This document shows positions 40,005 through 50,988 of a stretch of DNA of 64,000 bases, in pieces. The position numbers and the translations under genes are program-made. How positions within the stretch are numbered: position 1 is the first letter of the stretch; each line of letters starts with the position of its first letter. This DNA comes from Sphingomonas montanisoli. Lineage in GTDB: Bacteria; Pseudomonadota; Alphaproteobacteria; Sphingomonadales; Sphingomonadaceae. A model generated the notes under the pieces. That model was not told the DNA's origin. It saw only the letters and a program-made list of their open reading frames with translations, and ran no database searches. The DNA lies in NCBI RefSeq assembly GCF_008274695.1, contig NZ_VTOU01000001.1:806001-870000 (forward strand). Reading direction: 5' to 3'.

Positions 40005-42658
40005 AGGTCAGCCTCCTTTACCAGCAGCCGTTCGGGGAAGCGAAGGCTGAACCGCGCGCCGACCAGGCCATCGCCGCGATTGCCGGCCTCGACCGCGATT
40101 CCCATCGCCTCGGCAAAGCCCTTCACGATCGCCAGGCCGAGACCCGTGCCGCCGACCTGCCGGTCCGATCCCTCCAGTCGCCGAAACGTCTCGAACACTT
40201 CCTTCTCGCGCCCTGCAGGCAGGCCCGGCCCTTCGTCCATCACCGACAGGGTGAGCGCATCGTGGCTGCGCTCGGCGCGGATCGTGATCGGCGTGCCCGG
40301 ATCGCCATAGCGCCCGGCATTGTCGAGCAGGTTGAGCAGGCAGTGGTGGAACAGCTGCGGATCGACATTGACCAGTGGCAGGCTGGGCAACACATCGAGC
40401 TGGATCGCCCGGCCCTCCAGCGCACGGCGTGCATCATGGACCGCGCCGCCGACCGCGTCGGTCAGGTCGACAGGTTCCAGATTGAGCCGTAGCGCCCCCG
40501 CCTCGACCCGCGCCATATCGAGCAGGTTCGCGACGAAGCGGTTGAGGCGCTGCGCCTCGCTTTCGATCGTGTCGAGCAGAGGATCGTCGATCCGCCGCCG
40601 CAATTCGGCCGCCGCCGCCAGCACCGACGTCAACGGCGTGCGCAGATCGTGGCTGACCGAGGAGAGCAAGGCCGCGCGCAGTCGATCGCGCTCGCGCACC
40701 GCATCGACATCGCGCATCTCGACTTCCAGCCGCAGCCGTTCGAGCGTCAGCGAGGTCTGGTCGAGCAGGCTCCCCAGCAAGGCGAGCTGATCCGATCGCA
40801 CCGGATCGCGGCCGTCGTCGCGCGCGACGCCCAGCACCGCCAGCACGCGATCCCCCGCCCTGAGCGGCTGGAACTGCCAGTCGGACGCGGTCAGCGTGCC
40901 GGTGCCGCGTCCGGCGGGCTGCCCCGTATCCCACACCCACTGCGCCGCGGCGATTTCCATCGTCTCCAGCGGCGGATCGGCGAGGCTCGCGGCCATCACC
41001 GACAGGCCGGTCGCCCCTTGCTCAAGGATCACGACCTTCACCCCCAGCAGCCCGGCAATCTCCGCGCAGGCCGCCTTCGCAACTTCATGCGCGTCGGCCA
41101 GCGCGGTCAACTGGCGCAGATAGCTGGCGAGCGCGGCGTTGGTCCGCGCGCTGCCCGCCGCCAGATCCGCCTGCGCGCGCACCCGCGACGTGAGCTGGCT
41201 GGTGACGAAGGCGACCCCCAGCAGCACGATGATCGAAATGACGTTTTCGGGATTGCTGACGGTCAGCGTCCCCGTCGGCGGCAGGAAGACGAAATTGTAG
41301 GCCAGACTCGACACCAGCCCCGCGAAGAGGCCGGTCCGCAGGCCGAACAGGCTCGCCGCCGCCATCACCGGCAGCAGGTAGAGCAACGCCACATTGCCCA
41401 GGTCGAGGATGTGGAACAGCCCGGACGCGACGGCGGTGACGCCCGCGACCATCAGCGCGCTCCAGCCATAGCCCGCGCGCGTTCCCCACGCCCCCGTCGC
41501 CTTGCGCCGACCCGTCGGCGTCGCCGGCCCGGCGGCGGTGGCGAGAACGTGGACGGCGATGCCCGGCGTTTCGCGCACCAGCCGGTCGACCACCGATCCG
41601 TGGCGCAGTTCGAACCAGCGCGATCTTTGCGACTTGCCGACCACGATCTGCGTCGCGCGGGCATCGACCGCGTAGCTTTTCAGCCCCTCGACCACCGACA
41701 CGGCGGGCACCGTCGCCACGACTGCGCCCAGGCTCGACGCCATCGCGAGCGCATCGGCGACACGCTTCATCTCGGCCTCGCCCAGCCCCTGCGTGCGCGG
41801 GGTTTCAACGTGGATCGCGGTCCACGGCGCGTGGGCGGCGTCGGCCAGGCGCTTGGCCGCACGGACCAGCTCGATCGACGAGGGCAGTTCGCTCACCGCG
41901 ACCAATATGCGCTCGCTGCCGGCCCAGGTGCCGCCGACCGCATGTTCGCGTAAGTGATCGAGCATCTGCGCGTCGACCGCCTGCGCCGCACGCCGCAGCG
42001 CCAGCTCACGCAACGCCGACAGGTTGGTCTTGGAGAAGAAGTGCGACAGTGCCCGCGTCGCCTCCTGCGGCAGATAGACCTTCCCGTCCTTCAGCCGTTC
42101 GATCAGCTCGTCGGGGGGAATGTCGACCACCTCGATCTCGGCGGCTTCCAGCACGCGATCGGGCACCGTCTCGCGCACCCGCACCCGCGTGAAGGACGCG
42201 ACGACATCGTTGAGGCTTTCGACATGCTGGATATTGATCGTCGAATAGACGTCGATCCCCGCCTCCAGCAGCTCCTCGACATCCTGATAGCGTTTAGGGT
42301 GCCGGCTGCCCGGCGCGTTGGTGTGCGCCAGTTCGTCGACCAGGGCGAGTTCGGGGCGCCGTTCGAGCAAGGCGTCGAGGTCCATCTCGGTCAGGACGTG
42401 GTTGGCATGATCGAGCGCGCGGCGGGGCAGGATTTCCAATCCGCGCGTCAGCGCCTCGGTCTCGACGCGGCCATGCGTCTCGACCACGCCGACAACGATG
42501 TCGACGCCGGCGCGTTTCCGCGCGGCGCCTTCGGACAGCATCTCGTAGGTCTTGCCTACGCCGGGTGCCGCCCCGAGAAAGATCTTGAGCCGCCCCCGGC
42601 CCTCCTGCGCAGCGGCGCGGAGGAAGGCTTCGGGGGCGGGGCGGTCTCGATCGGTCAA
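40001..42658 (-). CDS. kdpD: KdpD sensor histidine kinase
   Basis: 885 residues, near the 894 of E. coli. An N-terminal KdpD domain with Walker-A-like [14 protein letters not shown] and GVVETHGR, then a universal-stress domain, four closely spaced transmembrane helices (about 405-505), a GAF-like region, the HisKA site [13 protein letters not shown] and an ATPase domain ([24 protein letters not shown]). It senses K+ limitation and phosphorylates KdpE. The start codon is TTG at 42658, overlapping the kdpC stop (TTGA), an uncommon start that may limit its synthesis. Confidence 0.95.
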   Translation of the reverse strand: MTDRDRPAPEAFLRAAAQEGRGRLKIFLGAAPGVGKTYEMLSEGAARKRAGVDIVVGVVETHGRVETEALTRGLEILPRRALDHANHVLTEMDLDALLERRPELALVDELAHTNAPGSRHPKRYQDVEELLEAGIDVYSTINIQHVESLNDVVASFTRVRVRETVPDRVLEAAEIEVVDIPPDELIERLKDGKVYLPQEATRALSHFFSKTNLSALRELALRRAAQAVDAQMLDHLREHAVGGTWAGSERILVAVSELPSSIELVRAAKRLADAAHAPWTAIHVETPRTQGLGEAEMKRVADALAMASSLGAVVATVPAVSVVEGLKSYAVDARATQIVVGKSQRSRWFELRHGSVVDRLVRETPGIAVHVLATAAGPATPTGRRKATGAWGTRAGYGWSALMVAGVTAVASGLFHILDLGNVALLYLLPVMAAASLFGLRTGLFAGLVSSLAYNFVFLPPTGTLTVSNPENVISIIVLLGVAFVTSQLTSRVRAQADLAAGSARTNAALASYLRQLTALADAHEVAKAACAEIAGLLGVKVVILEQGATGLSVMAASLADPPLETMEIAAAQWVWDTGQPAGRGTGTLTASDWQFQPLRAGDRVLAVLGVARDDGRDPVRSDQLALLGSLLDQTSLTLERLRLEVEMRDVDAVRERDRLRAALLSSVSHDLRTPLTSVLAAAAELRRRIDDPLLDTIESEAQRLNRFVANLLDMARVEAGALRLNLEPVDLTDAVGGAVHDARRALEGRAIQLDVLPSLPLVNVDPQLFHHCLLNLLDNAGRYGDPGTPITIRAERSHDALTLSVMDEGPGLPAGREKEVFETFRRLEGSDRQVGGTGLGLAIVKGFAEAMGIAVEAGNRGDGLVGARFSLRFPERLLVKEADL

Positions 42659-43239
42659 GGTGCTCCGATCTTGTCGAGCGCGCGGTTGAGCGCAAGCAGG
42701 TTCACATGCGGCGCGCCGAGAAAGCCGAGCATCGGCCGTTCGACATGCGCTGCGACCAGCGCCTGAACCCTGGCCGCCGGAATGCCGCGCAGGCGCGCCA
42801 CCCGGTCGACCTGATAGAAAGCCGCCTCGGGGCTGATGTCAGGATCGAGTCCCGAGGCGGAGGTTGTCACCAGATCGGGAGGAACAGGGCGATCCGGTGT
42901 CGTAGCTTGCAACTTCGCCACGTCACCCTTCACCCGATCGATCAGCACCTGGCTCGTCGGGCCCAGATTGGAGCCCGAGGAGGAAAGGCCGTCATACCCC
43001 TTGCCGGCAGCGGACGGCCGGCTCTGGAAATAATGTTCGGAGGTAAAAGCCTGCCCGATCACGGTCGAACCGATCACCGCGCCCTTGCCGTCGCGGACAA
43101 GGCTGCCATTCGCCTGTGAAGGGAAGATCGCCTGTCCGATGCCGGTCATCGCCAACGGATAAAGGATTCCGAGGAGGAGCGCGAACAGGATCGTCATGAC
43201 GATCGCAGGCCGCAGCGAAGTCGAGATATCATTGCCCAT
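42655..43239 (-). CDS. kdpC: K+-transporting ATPase subunit C
   Basis: 194 residues, a single transmembrane helix ([21 protein letters not shown]) and a periplasmic domain with [20 protein letters not shown] and [18 protein letters not shown]. It stabilises the KdpA-KdpB complex and may raise K+ affinity. 12 nt after kdpB. Confidence 0.97.
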   Translation of the reverse strand: MGNDISTSLRPAIVMTILFALLLGILYPLAMTGIGQAIFPSQANGSLVRDGKGAVIGSTVIGQAFTSEHYFQSRPSAAGKGYDGLSSSGSNLGPTSQVLIDRVKGDVAKLQATTPDRPVPPDLVTTSASGLDPDISPEAAFYQVDRVARLRGIPAARVQALVAAHVERPMLGFLGAPHVNLLALNRALDKIGAP

Positions 43240-43251
43240 GAGATTCAGTCC

Positions 43252-45282
43252 TCAGGCGAGACCGATGCCGGTGACGGCAAGGTCGATGATCTTGATGCCC
43301 ACGAACGGGGCGATGAGGCCGCCCAGCCCGTAGATGGCGAGGTTGCGCGCGAGCAGCGGACCGGCGGCCATCGGCCGGTAGGTCACGCCCTTGAGCGCGA
43401 GCGGGACGAGCAGCGGGATGATCAGCGCGTTGAAGATGATCGCGCTCAGGATCGCACTTTCCGGGCTGGACAGCCCCATCACGTTGAGCACACCAAGCCC
43501 CGGATAGAGCGCGACGAACATCGCCGGGATGATCGCGAAATATTTGGCGACGTCGTTCGCGACCGAGAAGGTCGTCAGCGCGCCGCGCGTCATCAGCAGT
43601 TGCTTGCCCAGGCCCACGACCTCGATCAGCTTGGTCGGATCGCTGTCGAGATCGACCATGTTGCCCGCCTCGCGCGCCGCCTGCGTGCCCGTGTTCATCG
43701 CGACGCCGACATCGGCCTGAGCCAGTGCGGGCGCATCGTTGGTGCCATCGCCGCACATCGCGACCAGACGCCCGCCCTCCTGCTCCTTGCGGATCAGCGC
43801 CAATTTGTCCTCGGGCGTCGCCTGGGCGAGAAAGTCGTCAACCCCCGCTTCGGCCGCGATGGTGGCGGCGGTAAGCGGGTTGTCGCCGGTGATCATCACC
43901 GTGCGAATGCCCATCGCCCGCAGCTCGCCGAAGCGTTCGCGGATGCCGGCCTTCACCACATCCTTCAGGAAGATCGCACCGAGCAGCTTGCCGTCCTGCG
44001 CGACCGCCAGAGGGGTGCCGCCCGCGCGCGCGATCTCATCAGTGATGCGGCGCAATTCGGTCGCCGCCGCAGTGCCGCCGAGGCCGGGATTGGCCTTCAG
44101 CACCGAATCCACGGCACCCTTCTGGATCAACGTCTCGCCGATCTTCACGCCCGAGATGCGGGTTTGGGCGGTGAAGGCGATGATCTCCGCGCCTTCGGGC
44201 AGGCCGCCCGCCGACACGCGAAACTTCTCGCGCGCCAGCAACACGATCGATCGGCCCTCGGGCGTCTCGTCGGCAAGGCTGGCGAGCAGAGCGGCATTGG
44301 CGAGATCGTCGGGCGCGGTGCCGCCGACGGTGCGGAACTCGCTCGCCTGCCGGTCGCCGATCGTGATCGTGCCGGTCTTGTCGAGCAGCAGCACGTCGAC
44401 ATCGCCCGCCGCCTCGACCGCGCGGCCCGATTTGGCGAGGATGTTGAAACGGACGAGCCGGTCCATCCCCGCAATGCCGATCGCCGACAGGAGGGCCGCG
44501 ATGGTCGTCGGGATCAGCGTGATCAGCAAAGCCGCGAGGATCGCGACAGGCACGCTGCCCCCCGCATAGCTCGCAAAGCCCGGTATCGTGCCGACCGCGA
44601 TCAGGAAGATGATCGTGAGACCCACGAGCAGGATCGTCAGCGCGATCTCGTTCGGGGTCTTCTGCCGTTCGGCGCCTTCGACGAGCGCGATCATGCGATC
44701 GAGGAAGCCCTGCCCCGGATCGACGGTGACGCGCACCTTGATCTGGTCCGAAATCACCCGCGTGCCGGCGGTGACCGCTGAACGGTCGCCCCCCGCCTCG
44801 CGGATCACCGGCGCGCTTTCGCCGGTGATCGCGGCTTCGTTGACCGATGCGACACCCTCGACCACCTCGCCATCAGCGGGGATCAGATCATTCGTCTCGA
44901 CCAGGACGATGTCACCGGCGCGCAGCGCGCTTGCGGGCACATCCTCGGTCTTGCCGTTCTTCAGGCGCTTGGCGGTCAGTTCGGCCTTGGTGGCGCGCAA
45001 GGACGCCGCCTGCGCCTTGCCGCGCCCCTCGGCCAGCGCCTCGGCGAAGGTGCCGAACAGAACGGTGAGCCACAGCCAGATGACGAGCTGGAGCTTGAAG
45101 CCCGCGCCCAGGGTGTCGCTCCCGACCAGAAGCAGGACGGTGAGCAGCATCGCCACGACGGCTGTCGCGAACATCACCGGGTTGCGGATAAGCTCGCGTG
45201 GATCGAGCTTGCGGAAAGCGTCGCCAATCGCCGGCACGATCAGATCGGCCGTGAAAAGGGATTTGGTAGCGGTGCGGCTCAT
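43252..45282 (-). CDS. kdpB: K+-transporting P-type ATPase subunit B
   Basis: 676 residues. Actuator TGESAPV, phosphorylation loop [15 protein letters not shown], hinge [19 protein letters not shown] and the six or seven transmembrane helices are intact. It hydrolyses ATP to drive K+ movement through KdpA. A 130-bp repeat separates it from kdpA (176 nt gap), which is unusual for this operon. Confidence 0.97.
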   Translation of the reverse strand: MSRTATKSLFTADLIVPAIGDAFRKLDPRELIRNPVMFATAVVAMLLTVLLLVGSDTLGAGFKLQLVIWLWLTVLFGTFAEALAEGRGKAQAASLRATKAELTAKRLKNGKTEDVPASALRAGDIVLVETNDLIPADGEVVEGVASVNEAAITGESAPVIREAGGDRSAVTAGTRVISDQIKVRVTVDPGQGFLDRMIALVEGAERQKTPNEIALTILLVGLTIIFLIAVGTIPGFASYAGGSVPVAILAALLITLIPTTIAALLSAIGIAGMDRLVRFNILAKSGRAVEAAGDVDVLLLDKTGTITIGDRQASEFRTVGGTAPDDLANAALLASLADETPEGRSIVLLAREKFRVSAGGLPEGAEIIAFTAQTRISGVKIGETLIQKGAVDSVLKANPGLGGTAAATELRRITDEIARAGGTPLAVAQDGKLLGAIFLKDVVKAGIRERFGELRAMGIRTVMITGDNPLTAATIAAEAGVDDFLAQATPEDKLALIRKEQEGGRLVAMCGDGTNDAPALAQADVGVAMNTGTQAAREAGNMVDLDSDPTKLIEVVGLGKQLLMTRGALTTFSVANDVAKYFAIIPAMFVALYPGLGVLNVMGLSSPESAILSAIIFNALIIPLLVPLALKGVTYRPMAAGPLLARNLAIYGLGGLIAPFVGIKIIDLAVTGIGLA

Positions 45283-45313
45283 CGTGGAACCTCGAAAAAG
45301 AGAAAACCGATCA

Positions 45314-45443
45314 TCATCCTCCCCCGCCAGGGGGAGGTGTCAGCGCAGCTGACGGAGGGGGAGGAAGCACCGCGTCCGACGGCTGGTCGCTGACCTCCCC
45401 CTCCGTCGCCTTCGGCGCCACCTCCCCCTGGCGGGGTAGGATT
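45314..45443. repeat. Long inverted repeat, CCTCCCCCGCCAGGGGGAGG family (copy 3), inside the kdp operon
   Basis: Arms ATCCTCCCCCGCCAGGGGGA and CCTCCCCCTGGCGGGG with inner stems TCAGCGCAGCTGACGGAGG and CCTCCGTCGCCTTCGGCG. It lies between kdpA and kdpB and could cause partial termination or mRNA processing. Confidence 0.8.
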
Positions 45444-45457
45444 TTGGAGGGCGCGCA

Positions 45458-47161
45458 TCAGAACAACTGCCCCTTCACCATCGCGAGATGATCGGCGATG
45501 GGGCCGAGCGCGAGGCTCGGCAGGAAGGTGAGGCCACCCAGCACCAGCACGATGCCGACGAGCAGGCCGACCCACAGACCACCGGTCGTCGGGAAGGAAC
45601 CGGCGCTTTCCGGCGTGTGCTTCTTGGCCGCGAGGCTCCCCGCAATCGCCAGCATCGGCACGATGATGAAGAAGCGACCGATCCACATCGCCACGCCCAG
45701 CATGCCGTTATAATAAGGCGTGTTGGCGGTGAGGCCGGCAAAGGCCGACCCGTTGTTCGCGACCGCGCTGGTGAAGGCGTAGAGAATCTCCGAGAAGCCG
45801 TGCGGCCCCTTGTTGAGCGGACCCGCCAGCCCCTGTTCCAGCACCGACGAGAGCGCGGTGAAGCCGAGGATGATCAGCGGCAGCACCGCAATCGCCAGCA
45901 CCGCGAGCTTCACCTCTCGCGCCTCGATCTTCTTGCCGACATATTCGGGCGTGCGGCCCACCATCAGCCCCGCGACGAACACCGCGAGGATCGCGAACAG
46001 CAGGAAGCCGTAGATGCCGGCGCCGACGCCGCCGATCACGACTTCGCCCAGTTGCATGTTGAACAGCGGGATCATGCCGCCCAACGCCGTGAAGCTGTCA
46101 TGCATCGCATTGACCGCACCACACGAGGCCGCCGTGGTGATGACCGAGAACAAAGCGGACGCGGCGATCCCGAAGCGGACCTCCTTGCCCTCCATATTCC
46201 CGCCCGCGACACCCAGACCGTGCAGCACCGGATTGCCCGCCGCTTCCTGCCAATAGGTGATGGTCACGCCCGCGAGGAACAGGATCAGCATCGCGCTGAG
46301 GATCGCCCACCCCTGCCGCGTGTTGCCCACGGCCTTGCCGAAGGTCCACGTCAGGCCGAAGCCGATCACGAAGATCGACAGCATCTGGACGAAATTGGTC
46401 AGCGCGTTCGGATTTTCGAACGGATGCGCCGAATTGGCGTTGAAGAAGCCGCCACCATTGGTGCCGAGCATCTTGATCGCTTCCTGGCTCGCCACCGGGC
46501 CGAGCAGCAGCGACTGCTTGACGCCTTCCAGCGTCGAGACGTCGACCACGCCCGCCAAGGTCTGCGGCACGCCGCTCGCTATGTAGAAAAGGGTGATGAT
46601 GATGCAGAGCGGCAGCAGCAGATAGAGCGTCACCCGCGTCACATCGGCCCAGAAGTTGCCGATCGTCTTGGCGGAGCGCCGCGCGAAACCGCGAAACAGT
46701 GCAAAGGCCAGCGCGATGCCCGTCGCCGCGGACAGGAAGTTGTGGATCGTCAGCCCCAGCATCTGGCTGAGGTTCGACATCGTCGATTCCCCGCCATAGC
46801 TCTGCCAGTTGGTGTTGGTGGTGAAGCTGATCGCGGTGTTGAAAGCGAGGTGATCGCCGAGCGCCGCCAGCCCTTGCGGATTGACCGGCAATATCGCCTG
46901 CAGCCGCAACACCGCATAAGTGAAGACCATCAGCGCGGCGTTGAAGATCAGCATGTGCACCGCGTAACGGCGCCAGCTCTGCTCCTCTGCGGGGTCGATC
47001 CCCGACAATTTGTAGAAGCCGCGCTCGACGGGGCCGAATATGGTGTGGAGCGGTGTGCGACGCCCTTCGTAGAGCGCGAACAGCCACATTCCCACGGGCT
47101 TGGTCAGCAGCAGCAGGATCGCGACGAAGACGGCGATCAGCGTCCATCCGGTGATGGTCAT
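45458..47161 (-). CDS. kdpA: K+-transporting ATPase subunit A
   Basis: 567 residues, about ten transmembrane helices. The four KtrB-like pore motifs include [18 protein letters not shown] and [20 protein letters not shown], the latter the GNGGG-like K+ filter segment. It is the channel-like K+-binding subunit. Follows kdpF by 13 nt. Confidence 0.97.
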   Translation of the reverse strand: MTITGWTLIAVFVAILLLLTKPVGMWLFALYEGRRTPLHTIFGPVERGFYKLSGIDPAEEQSWRRYAVHMLIFNAALMVFTYAVLRLQAILPVNPQGLAALGDHLAFNTAISFTTNTNWQSYGGESTMSNLSQMLGLTIHNFLSAATGIALAFALFRGFARRSAKTIGNFWADVTRVTLYLLLPLCIIITLFYIASGVPQTLAGVVDVSTLEGVKQSLLLGPVASQEAIKMLGTNGGGFFNANSAHPFENPNALTNFVQMLSIFVIGFGLTWTFGKAVGNTRQGWAILSAMLILFLAGVTITYWQEAAGNPVLHGLGVAGGNMEGKEVRFGIAASALFSVITTAASCGAVNAMHDSFTALGGMIPLFNMQLGEVVIGGVGAGIYGFLLFAILAVFVAGLMVGRTPEYVGKKIEAREVKLAVLAIAVLPLIILGFTALSSVLEQGLAGPLNKGPHGFSEILYAFTSAVANNGSAFAGLTANTPYYNGMLGVAMWIGRFFIIVPMLAIAGSLAAKKHTPESAGSFPTTGGLWVGLLVGIVLVLGGLTFLPSLALGPIADHLAMVKGQLF

Positions 47162-47174
47162 CGGTCCACCTCCG

Positions 47175-47264
47175 TCAGAATCGTTCGGGGCGGACGAGCG
47201 CCGCCACGAGATATAGGAGGAGACCGATCGCGGTGATCGCGGCGAGCCAGAGGTCGAGTGTCAT
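47175..47264 (-). CDS. kdpF: KdpF, small K+-ATPase subunit
   Basis: 29 residues, too short for ordinary gene finding: an ATG at 47264 opens [20 protein letters not shown], followed by a short basic/aromatic end (RPERF). One transmembrane helix and position directly before kdpA are exactly those of KdpF, which stabilises the complex in the membrane. Confidence 0.85.
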   Translation of the reverse strand: MTLDLWLAAITAIGLLLYLVAALVRPERF

Positions 47265-47276
47265 GGCGCGTTCCCC

Positions 47277-47360
47277 TCACGCCATGTCGCACAGCCGGGC
47301 ATAAGCGAGCGTGACGCCCACCAGCCCGAGCAACAGCGCGACCCAAAACAGATCCTGCAT
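47277..47360 (-). CDS. 27-residue membrane peptide upstream of kdpF
   Basis: ATG at 47360 opens MQDLFWVALLLGLVGVTLAY and ends ARLCDMA before a TGA at 47277-47279, 12 nt before kdpF. A single hydrophobic helix with an 'LAYARLC' end resembles tiny proteins that precede kdpF in other proteobacteria. Function unknown. Confidence 0.6.
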   Translation of the reverse strand: MQDLFWVALLLGLVGVTLAYARLCDMA

Positions 47361-47466
47361 GTGAAAGCCCTCATGTTGAGGGCAGCCGATTAGGCGTGTG
47401 CGGCGTTGCTTAGCGAGGTCGAGGACCAGCGCGCCGCATAGTATTTGCGTATGTTTTTCTTCTCAT

Positions 47467-47550
47467 CGTCACCCCCGCGAAGGCGGGGGCCTATCCAGAC
47501 CCTTCGCGAGTAACGACAGTGGATGGGTCCCCGCCTTCGCGGGGATGACG
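47467..47550. repeat. Inverted repeat, CGTCACCCCCGCGAAGGCGGGGGCC family (copy 1)
   Basis: Arms CGTCACCCCCGCGAAGGC and GCCTTCGCGGGGATGACG flank inner arms GGGCCTATCCAG and TGGATGGGTCC. It lies upstream of the kdp operon and just before the MaoC gene stop. A second copy is at 61300-61383. Confidence 0.85.
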
Positions 47551-47555
47551 GTAGG

Positions 47556-48014
47556 TTACGGAAAGAACCGGCTGATCGTATCGACCACGCAGGCCGGCTT
47601 CGCCTCACCGTCGATCTCGACAGTCACGCGCACGACGACCTGATAGCCGCCCTTCGCCTCTTCGGCCGACACGATCTCGCCGACGCCGCGGATGCGGCTC
47701 CCCACCTTCACCGGGGTCAGGAAGCGCAGCTTGTCGGTACCGACGTTGATCCCCATCGACGCGCCCTGCACCTCGATCAGTTCGGGCAGGAAGCGGTTGA
47801 CGAGGCTCATCGTCAGATAGCCGTGCGCGATCGTCGCGCCGAACGGCCCGTCCTTGGCCTTCACCGGATCGACGTGGATCCACTGATGATCGTCGGTCGC
47901 CTGTGCGAACTGGTCGATGCGATCCTGCTCGATCGTCACCCACTCGCTCGGCCCCAGCGTCTCCCCCGCGCTGCCGATCAAAGCGGCTGGCGTTTCGAAG
48001 ATGCGCGCGCTCAT
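47556..48014 (-). CDS. MaoC-like dehydratase (hot-dog fold)
   Basis: 152 residues from the ATG at 48014. The hydratase-2 motif ATDDHQWIHVDPVKA is followed by GPFGATIAHGYLTMSLV, the active-site D..H pair of the MaoC/R-specific enoyl-CoA hydratase family. It overlaps the stop of ipdF by 4 nt and ends the steroid C/D-ring operon. In actinobacterial steroid clusters similar single-hot-dog proteins hydrate CoA thioester intermediates; the precise step is not assignable here. Confidence 0.85.
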   Translation of the reverse strand: MSARIFETPAALIGSAGETLGPSEWVTIEQDRIDQFAQATDDHQWIHVDPVKAKDGPFGATIAHGYLTMSLVNRFLPELIEVQGASMGINVGTDKLRFLTPVKVGSRIRGVGEIVSAEEAKGGYQVVVRVTVEIDGEAKPACVVDTISRFFP

Positions 48015-48793
48015 GCGTGCTGGCTCGAAACGGCGACGACTTCGCCGGTCATGTAGGACGACAGGTCGGATGCGAGGAACAGCATGACGTTGGCAACCTC
48101 CCACGGCTCGGCATAGCGGCCCAGCGCCTCACGCGCCTCCAGTTCTTCCAGCAGCCCCGGCGGCGTGACCTTGCTCAGCGCCGCGTGCATCGCGAAGCTC
48201 GGCGATACCGCGTTGATCCGCACGCCATGTTCGGCGGCTTCCATCGCGGAGCAGCGGGTGAAGGCCATCACGCCCGCCTTGGCAGCCGCATAATGCGACT
48301 GCAACGTCTGCGCGCGCCAGCCGAGGACCGAGGCGTTGTTGACGATCACGCCCGCCTTGCGTTCGTACAGGTGCGGCAGGATCGCGCGGGTCATGCGGAA
48401 CACGCTGTTGAGCGTGACGTCGATCACCTTGAACCACTGATCGTCGGTCATATCGACGATCGCGGCATTGCCGCCCAGGCCAGCATTGTTCACCAGCACG
48501 TCGATGTGGCCCAGCTTTTCTATAGCGGTCGCTATCAAAGCCTGGACCTGCTCCTCATTGGTCACGTCGCAGGTCAGCACATGCGGGCGCGGCGCGCCGG
48601 CTTCGGCAATCGCATCGGCGGTCTCGTTCAGCCGGCGTTCGTGCGTGTCGGACAGGAACAGGATCGCCCCCTCCTCCGCCGCGCGCCGCGCCAGTGCGCC
48701 GCCGATGCCGCTGCCCGCCGCGGCGGTGATCAGCATGGTCTTGCCCTTCACGAGACCGGTCGGGGTCGGATAAGGCGGGGGGACGTTCTTCAC
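48011..48793 (-). CDS. ipdF: IpdF-like SDR, steroid C/D-ring (HIP) degradation
   Basis: 260 residues starting with GTG. Rossmann TAAAGSGIGGALARRAAEEGA, DVLVNNAGLGGN, VNNASVLGWRAQTLQSHYAAAKAG (S-Y-K) and YAEPWEVANVMLFLASDLSSY. The blocks LGWRAQ, RRLNETAD and DMTDDQW are nearly identical to mycobacterial Rv3559c (IpdF) as I remember it. IpdF is the 5-hydroxy-HIP-CoA/keto reductase of steroid ring C/D catabolism. In operon with FadE30 (12 nt) and MaoC. Confidence 0.85.
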   Translation of the reverse strand: MKNVPPPYPTPTGLVKGKTMLITAAAGSGIGGALARRAAEEGAILFLSDTHERRLNETADAIAEAGAPRPHVLTCDVTNEEQVQALIATAIEKLGHIDVLVNNAGLGGNAAIVDMTDDQWFKVIDVTLNSVFRMTRAILPHLYERKAGVIVNNASVLGWRAQTLQSHYAAAKAGVMAFTRCSAMEAAEHGVRINAVSPSFAMHAALSKVTPPGLLEELEAREALGRYAEPWEVANVMLFLASDLSSYMTGEVVAVSSQHA

Positions 48794-48805
48794 AGGTCAA
48801 ATCCC

Positions 48806-49990
48806 TTATTTGGCGCGGGTTCGGGCTTCGCGCGGCAGGCCGAGCGCGCGCTCGGCGATGATGTTGCGCTGGATCTCGTTGGTGCCGCCGTAAATCGTGT
48901 CGGCCCGCGAATAGAGAAACAGGTGCGGCAGGCGCGAAAAGGCATATTCGCCGTGCGCGTCGCTGATCTCGCCCGCCTGCCCCAGCACCTCCATCGCCAG
49001 TTCGCCGAGCGACTGGCGCCAGTTCGCCCACTGGATCTTGTAGGTGAAGGCCGCCGGGTTGCTGCCGCCATCGGCCGAGGCCGTCAGCATGCGCAGCGCG
49101 CCGTAGCGCATCAGCCTGAGGCCGATCTCCGCCTGCGCGATCTTCTGCCGGATCACCGGATCGCCCGCCGAGCCGTTGGCGCGCGCGGCTTCGATCAGGT
49201 CGTCGAGTTCATTCCGAAAACCCATCTGCTGGCCGAGCGTGGACACCCCGCGCTCGAACCCCAGCAACGCCATCGCGACGCCCCAGCCCTGCCCCGGCTC
49301 GCCGAGGATGTTGGCGGCATCGGTGCGTGCGGCGTCGAAGAAGGTTTCGTTGAACTCGGACTCGCCCGTCATCTGGACGATGTTGCGGACGGTGACGCCA
49401 TCCTGATCCATCGGCACGAGCAGGAAGGACAGGCCCTTCGATCCCACGCTCTCCGGATCGGTGCGCGCGATAACGAAAATCCAGTCGCAGAATTGCGCGA
49501 GGCTGGTCCAGACCTTCTGGCCCTCGATCACCCAATCGCCGCCCTCGCGCCACGCCTTGGTGCGCACGCCGCCCAGGTCCGATCCCGCGCCCGGCTCCGA
49601 ATAGCCCTGGCACCAGATATGGTCGCCATTGGCGATGGCGGGCAGGAAACGCGCCTTCTGTTCGTCGCTGCCATAAGCGAGGATGGTCGGGCCGATCAGC
49701 TCGATGCCCAGATGATTGAGCCGGGGCGGCCCGCCCGCGCGCGCATATTCCTCGGCGAAGATCACCTGTTGCGCCAGCGTCGCGTCACGCCCGCCATATT
49801 GCGCCGGCCAGCCGATGCAGCTCCAGCGCGAGGCCGCGAGATATTTTTCCCATTCGCGCCGCCGCTCGGGCATTTCGACCAGGCTTGTGACACCACGCAC
49901 GTCGGCGAACGGGCCAGACAACGCCGCCGTGAGCCAAGTCGCCGCCTCGACGCGAAAAGCCTCCTCGGCTTCGGTGAACCCTAGTTTCAT
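48806..49990 (-). CDS. fadE30: FadE30-like acyl-CoA dehydrogenase (HIP-CoA side chain)
   Basis: 394 residues. Acyl-CoA dehydrogenase blocks: WCQGYSEPGAGSDLGG, GQKVWTSLAQFCDWIFVIART, FERGVSTLGQQMGF, SRADTIYGGTNEIQRNIIAE and a terminal RALGLPREA. The GVSTLGQQ and CQGYSEPGAGSDL blocks match mycobacterial FadE30, which oxidises the propionyl side chain of HIP-CoA. Start overlaps the upstream ACAD stop by 4 nt. Flavin enzyme, cytoplasmic. Confidence 0.85.
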   Translation of the reverse strand: MKLGFTEAEEAFRVEAATWLTAALSGPFADVRGVTSLVEMPERRREWEKYLAASRWSCIGWPAQYGGRDATLAQQVIFAEEYARAGGPPRLNHLGIELIGPTILAYGSDEQKARFLPAIANGDHIWCQGYSEPGAGSDLGGVRTKAWREGGDWVIEGQKVWTSLAQFCDWIFVIARTDPESVGSKGLSFLLVPMDQDGVTVRNIVQMTGESEFNETFFDAARTDAANILGEPGQGWGVAMALLGFERGVSTLGQQMGFRNELDDLIEAARANGSAGDPVIRQKIAQAEIGLRLMRYGALRMLTASADGGSNPAAFTYKIQWANWRQSLGELAMEVLGQAGEISDAHGEYAFSRLPHLFLYSRADTIYGGTNEIQRNIIAERALGLPREARTRAK

Positions 49991-50982
49991 GCCGCGATCG
50001 CCCCCAACCCGATGATCTGCGCAATGGCTTCGCGATGCTGCGCCGAGGAACCGAACAGGGTCCGGTCGGCCTGCGCGCGCTTGAAGAACAGGTGCGCGTC
50101 ATGCTCCCAGGTGAAGCCGATCCCGCCGTGCAGCTGGATCATCGCCCCCGCGCAGGTCGCATAGGCATCGGCCGCGAACGCCTTGGCCGAATGGAGCGCG
50201 AGTTCGGCATCTTCCGCGCCCTCGTCCACCGCGCACGCCGCCCAATAGACCGCGGATCGCGCCTGTTCGATCTCGACCATCATGTCGGCCAGCCGATGCT
50301 TGATCGCCTGAAAGCCGCCGATCGTCTGCCCGAACTGCTGGCGCTCCTTGACGTATTCCACCGTGCGATCGAGGCACGCCTGCGCGCCGCCCAGCGCGTC
50401 CGCCGCCACCGCAATCCAGCCCGTATGTTTTGCGGCATCCAACGCCTTCGCCGAGAGCGTCGCGATCGGCGCCCAGGTCAACGTCACCTGCGCGAGCGGC
50501 CGGGTCTGATCCATCGTCGTGCCCGCGACCACATCGACCGCATCGCGATCGGCCACCACAAGCCCGCCATCCTGCTCGATCAGGAACAGGTCGGCGATCG
50601 TGCCATGCGGTGCGAGTCCGCCCGCCAGCGCCAAAGTCGCCACCTGCCCGCCCAGCACGCGCTCGATCAGGTCGGCGCGGCCATCGGCGTGGAGCGCGCT
50701 CAGCGCCGCCTGGGTCGCGATCAACGGCACCGCCGCCACCTGCCGTCCCGCCGCCTCGGCGATGATCGCCAGCTCGACCATGCCGAGTTCGGACCCGCCG
50801 ACATCACCCGGCATATGCACGCCGACGAAGCCGGTGCCCGACAGGCTATCCCACAAAGCCACGTCGCGCCCGCTGCCGTCGGCCATCGCCGCGCGGGTGC
50901 GCTCGCTCGTCGCCTCGCCCACGAACAGATCCGTGGCCGTTTCGGCGATCATCGCCTGTTCGTCGGTGAAGGCGAAGCGCAT
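49987..50982 (-). CDS. Acyl-CoA dehydrogenase, small FadE32/FadE33-like subunit
   Basis: 331 residues, shorter than standard ACADs. The N-terminal domain is present (FTDEQAMIAETATDLF), the middle domain is reduced, and the C-terminal half has ALGGAQACLDRTVEYVKERQQFG and IGFTWEHDAHLFFKRA. Actinobacterial steroid clusters contain such small subunits (FadE32/33) that form heterotetramers with a larger partner such as FadE31. The likely large partner here is at 54742-55893. Gene pairs overlap or abut the SDR gene upstream. Confidence 0.75.
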   Translation of the reverse strand: MRFAFTDEQAMIAETATDLFVGEATSERTRAAMADGSGRDVALWDSLSGTGFVGVHMPGDVGGSELGMVELAIIAEAAGRQVAAVPLIATQAALSALHADGRADLIERVLGGQVATLALAGGLAPHGTIADLFLIEQDGGLVVADRDAVDVVAGTTMDQTRPLAQVTLTWAPIATLSAKALDAAKHTGWIAVAADALGGAQACLDRTVEYVKERQQFGQTIGGFQAIKHRLADMMVEIEQARSAVYWAACAVDEGAEDAELALHSAKAFAADAYATCAGAMIQLHGGIGFTWEHDAHLFFKRAQADRTLFGSSAQHREAIAQIIGLGAIAA

Positions 50983-50988
50983 GACGCC

